NCBI GenBank assembly: GCA_023129655.1
Contig: JAGMBN010000079.1
Location: 1 to 5,773, forward strand
Direction of reading: 5' to 3'
Source: a bacterium
Lineage (GTDB): Bacteria; JAHJDO01
Length of the DNA stretch: 5,773 nucleotides
Positions within the stretch are counted from its first letter, which is position 1; each line of letters starts with the position of its first letter. Of this stretch, positions 4,885-5,773 are shown piece by piece. The translations under genes were made by a program, and so were the position numbers. A model generated the notes under the pieces. It saw only the letters and a program-made list of their open reading frames with translations, was not told where the DNA came from and did not search any database.

Positions 4885-5773
4885 ATAAACATGATTCAGA
4901 GGCTGTTCTTGGATTGTTGATGAATCATGGGTATGAAGTTACGGAGAACAGGGATGATGCGGATGTCTTTCTGATAAACACCTGTTCTGTGAGAAAGCAT
5001 GCTGAAGATAAGGTGTATAGTTTGCTGGGAGAACTGACAGAACTCAAGAAAGATAAGCCTGAGTTGATTGTTGGAGTTATTGGCTGTATGGCGCAGAAAG
5101 ATAAGAAAGAGATTTTTAAACGTTCCATGAATGTAGATTTTGTATGCGGCACGCATAATTTTCATAGAATACCTGAAATAATAAAAACCGCAGTTGGGCG
5201 AAAAGCCAAAATAGATTTTACAGATATGGATAAACAAGTTTTCGTGTCCCCTACTCTATCTTCCAGACAAAGCAAGAGTTCCGCATGGGTTTCTATAATG
5301 AGGGGCTGTGATAATTTTTGTTCATACTGCATTGTGCCATACGTGAGAGGTAGAGAAATTTCCAGGTCTTCAAAGGATATTATTTGGGAAGTCAAAGAAC
5401 TTGCTCATGCAGGATATAAGGAAATAACTCTTCTTGGACAAAATGTTAATTCATACGGCAAGGGACTGAATGAAAACGTTGATTTATCCGACTTGCTTGA
5501 ACTGGTTCATGAAATAGAGGGCATTGAACTAATACACTTTGTAACATCTCATCCAAAAGACATTTCTTTGAAACTGATTGATACTATAGCGAATCTGGCA
5601 AAAGTTAGCAGATATCTGCATTTTTCTCTTCAATCAGGCTCGGACAAGATCCTTTACCTGATGAATCGCGGTTATACATTGTCTCGTTATATGGAGATAG
5701 TTAATAGACTAAGAAAGAGGATACCTGACATTAGGCTCGGAACGGATATTATTGTGGGATTTCCCGGAGAGGA
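4794..5773 (+). CDS. miaB: tRNA-2-methylthio-N6-dimethylallyladenosine synthase MiaB, N-terminal part (3' end outside window)
   Basis: MiaB is a radical-SAM methylthiotransferase. It adds a methylthio group to i6A37 of tRNAs that read UNN codons, using two 4Fe-4S clusters. About 326 codons are present. The N-terminal UPF0004 domain carries its three cluster cysteines in HTFGCQMN (Cys28), INTCSV (Cys64) and IGCMAQ (Cys98). The radical-SAM motif is GCDNFCSYC (Cys172, Cys176, Cys179), followed by VPYVRGRE. LGQNVNSYG, TSHPKDIS and SLQSGSDKILYLMNRGYT favour MiaB over RimO or MtaB. The remaining catalytic core and the TRAM domain lie beyond the right edge. The ATG at 4794 has a strong Shine-Dalgarno, and the essential HTFGCQ stretch lies before the next ATG at 4881, so this start or one near it is required. 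The first 18 residues are a Lys/Glu-rich extension of low complexity. The first 91 nt overlap the recombinase gene in another frame. No separate promoter was recognised. Confidence 0.95.
   Translation, partial: MAEKRENRAETGEKGKKKLRILLHTFGCQMNKHDSEAVLGLLMNHGYEVTENRDDADVFLINTCSVRKHAEDKVYSLLGELTELKKDKPELIVGVIGCMAQKDKKEIFKRSMNVDFVCGTHNFHRIPEIIKTAVGRKAKIDFTDMDKQVFVSPTLSSRQSKSSAWVSIMRGCDNFCSYCIVPYVRGREISRSSKDIIWEVKELAHAGYKEITLLGQNVNSYGKGLNENVDLSDLLELVHEIEGIELIHFVTSHPKDISLKLIDTIANLAKVSRYLHFSLQSGSDKILYLMNRGYTLSRYMEIVNRLRKRIPDIRLGTDIIVGFPGE
4842..4861. repeat. Imperfect inverted repeat around TACGTA; possible att core
   Basis: The 20 bases centred on TACGTA (4849-4854) pair at 7 of 10 positions across the CG centre (4851/4852). 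Large serine recombinases act on imperfect palindromic sites with a central dinucleotide. This one falls where the variable N-terminal extension of MiaB meets its conserved part, within the recombinase/miaB overlap. A 7/10 match is weak and such palindromes occur by chance. Confidence 0.2.

Noticed and set aside
4896..5395. Several minus-strand open frames within the miaB region.
   Set aside because: The + strand here encodes unmistakable MiaB motifs throughout; the opposite frames carry no recognisable features.

Overview
The window is an AT-rich, gene-dense stretch of bacterial DNA. All nine supported genes lie on the + strand with almost no intergenic space. The first gene is cut by the left edge and the last by the right edge. 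Nothing fixes the lineage. The lipoprotein signal (Lys-rich n-region, Cys20, Ala at +2), the PEGA-like domain and the MiaB sequence fit a deep-branching Gram-negative-type bacterium, possibly an uncultured phylum such as Omnitrophota; that placement is impression only.

Left block (1-1842): three closely spaced genes (gaps of 11 and 13 nt). They encode the C-terminal part of a von Willebrand factor A (VWA) protein, a membrane protein with a J-domain-like N-terminus lacking the HPD motif and a PEGA-like C-terminus, and a lipoprotein with TPR-like helices. They look like one co-transcribed envelope-associated module of unknown role.

Middle block (1882-2996): a Glu-rich 234-residue protein and two proteins of about 60 residues, none recognised. 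The first two share a TAATG stop/start overlap. The third has an ambiguous start in an A-rich tract. They could be cargo of a mobile element or a continuation of the left operon.

Right block (2980-5773): a site-specific recombination module followed by a housekeeping gene. A TTGACA/TATAGT promoter embedded in the end of the preceding gene points to a transcript that may begin at the ATG of a 67-residue MerR/excisionase-like DNA-binding protein. That gene overlaps by 4 nt (GTGA) a complete large serine recombinase with all its catalytic residues. The 3' end of the recombinase overlaps the start of miaB (tRNA ms2i6A methylthiotransferase) by 91 nt, and the miaB ribosome-binding site lies inside recombinase codons. 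The most economical reading is that this is one end of an element integrated at or next to the 5' end of miaB, with the small HTH protein as candidate directionality factor or regulator. The other element end is not visible, so the element's extent is unknown. No RNA genes, CRISPR array, IS ends or convincing terminators were seen, and no gene-free stretch exceeds 300 bases.
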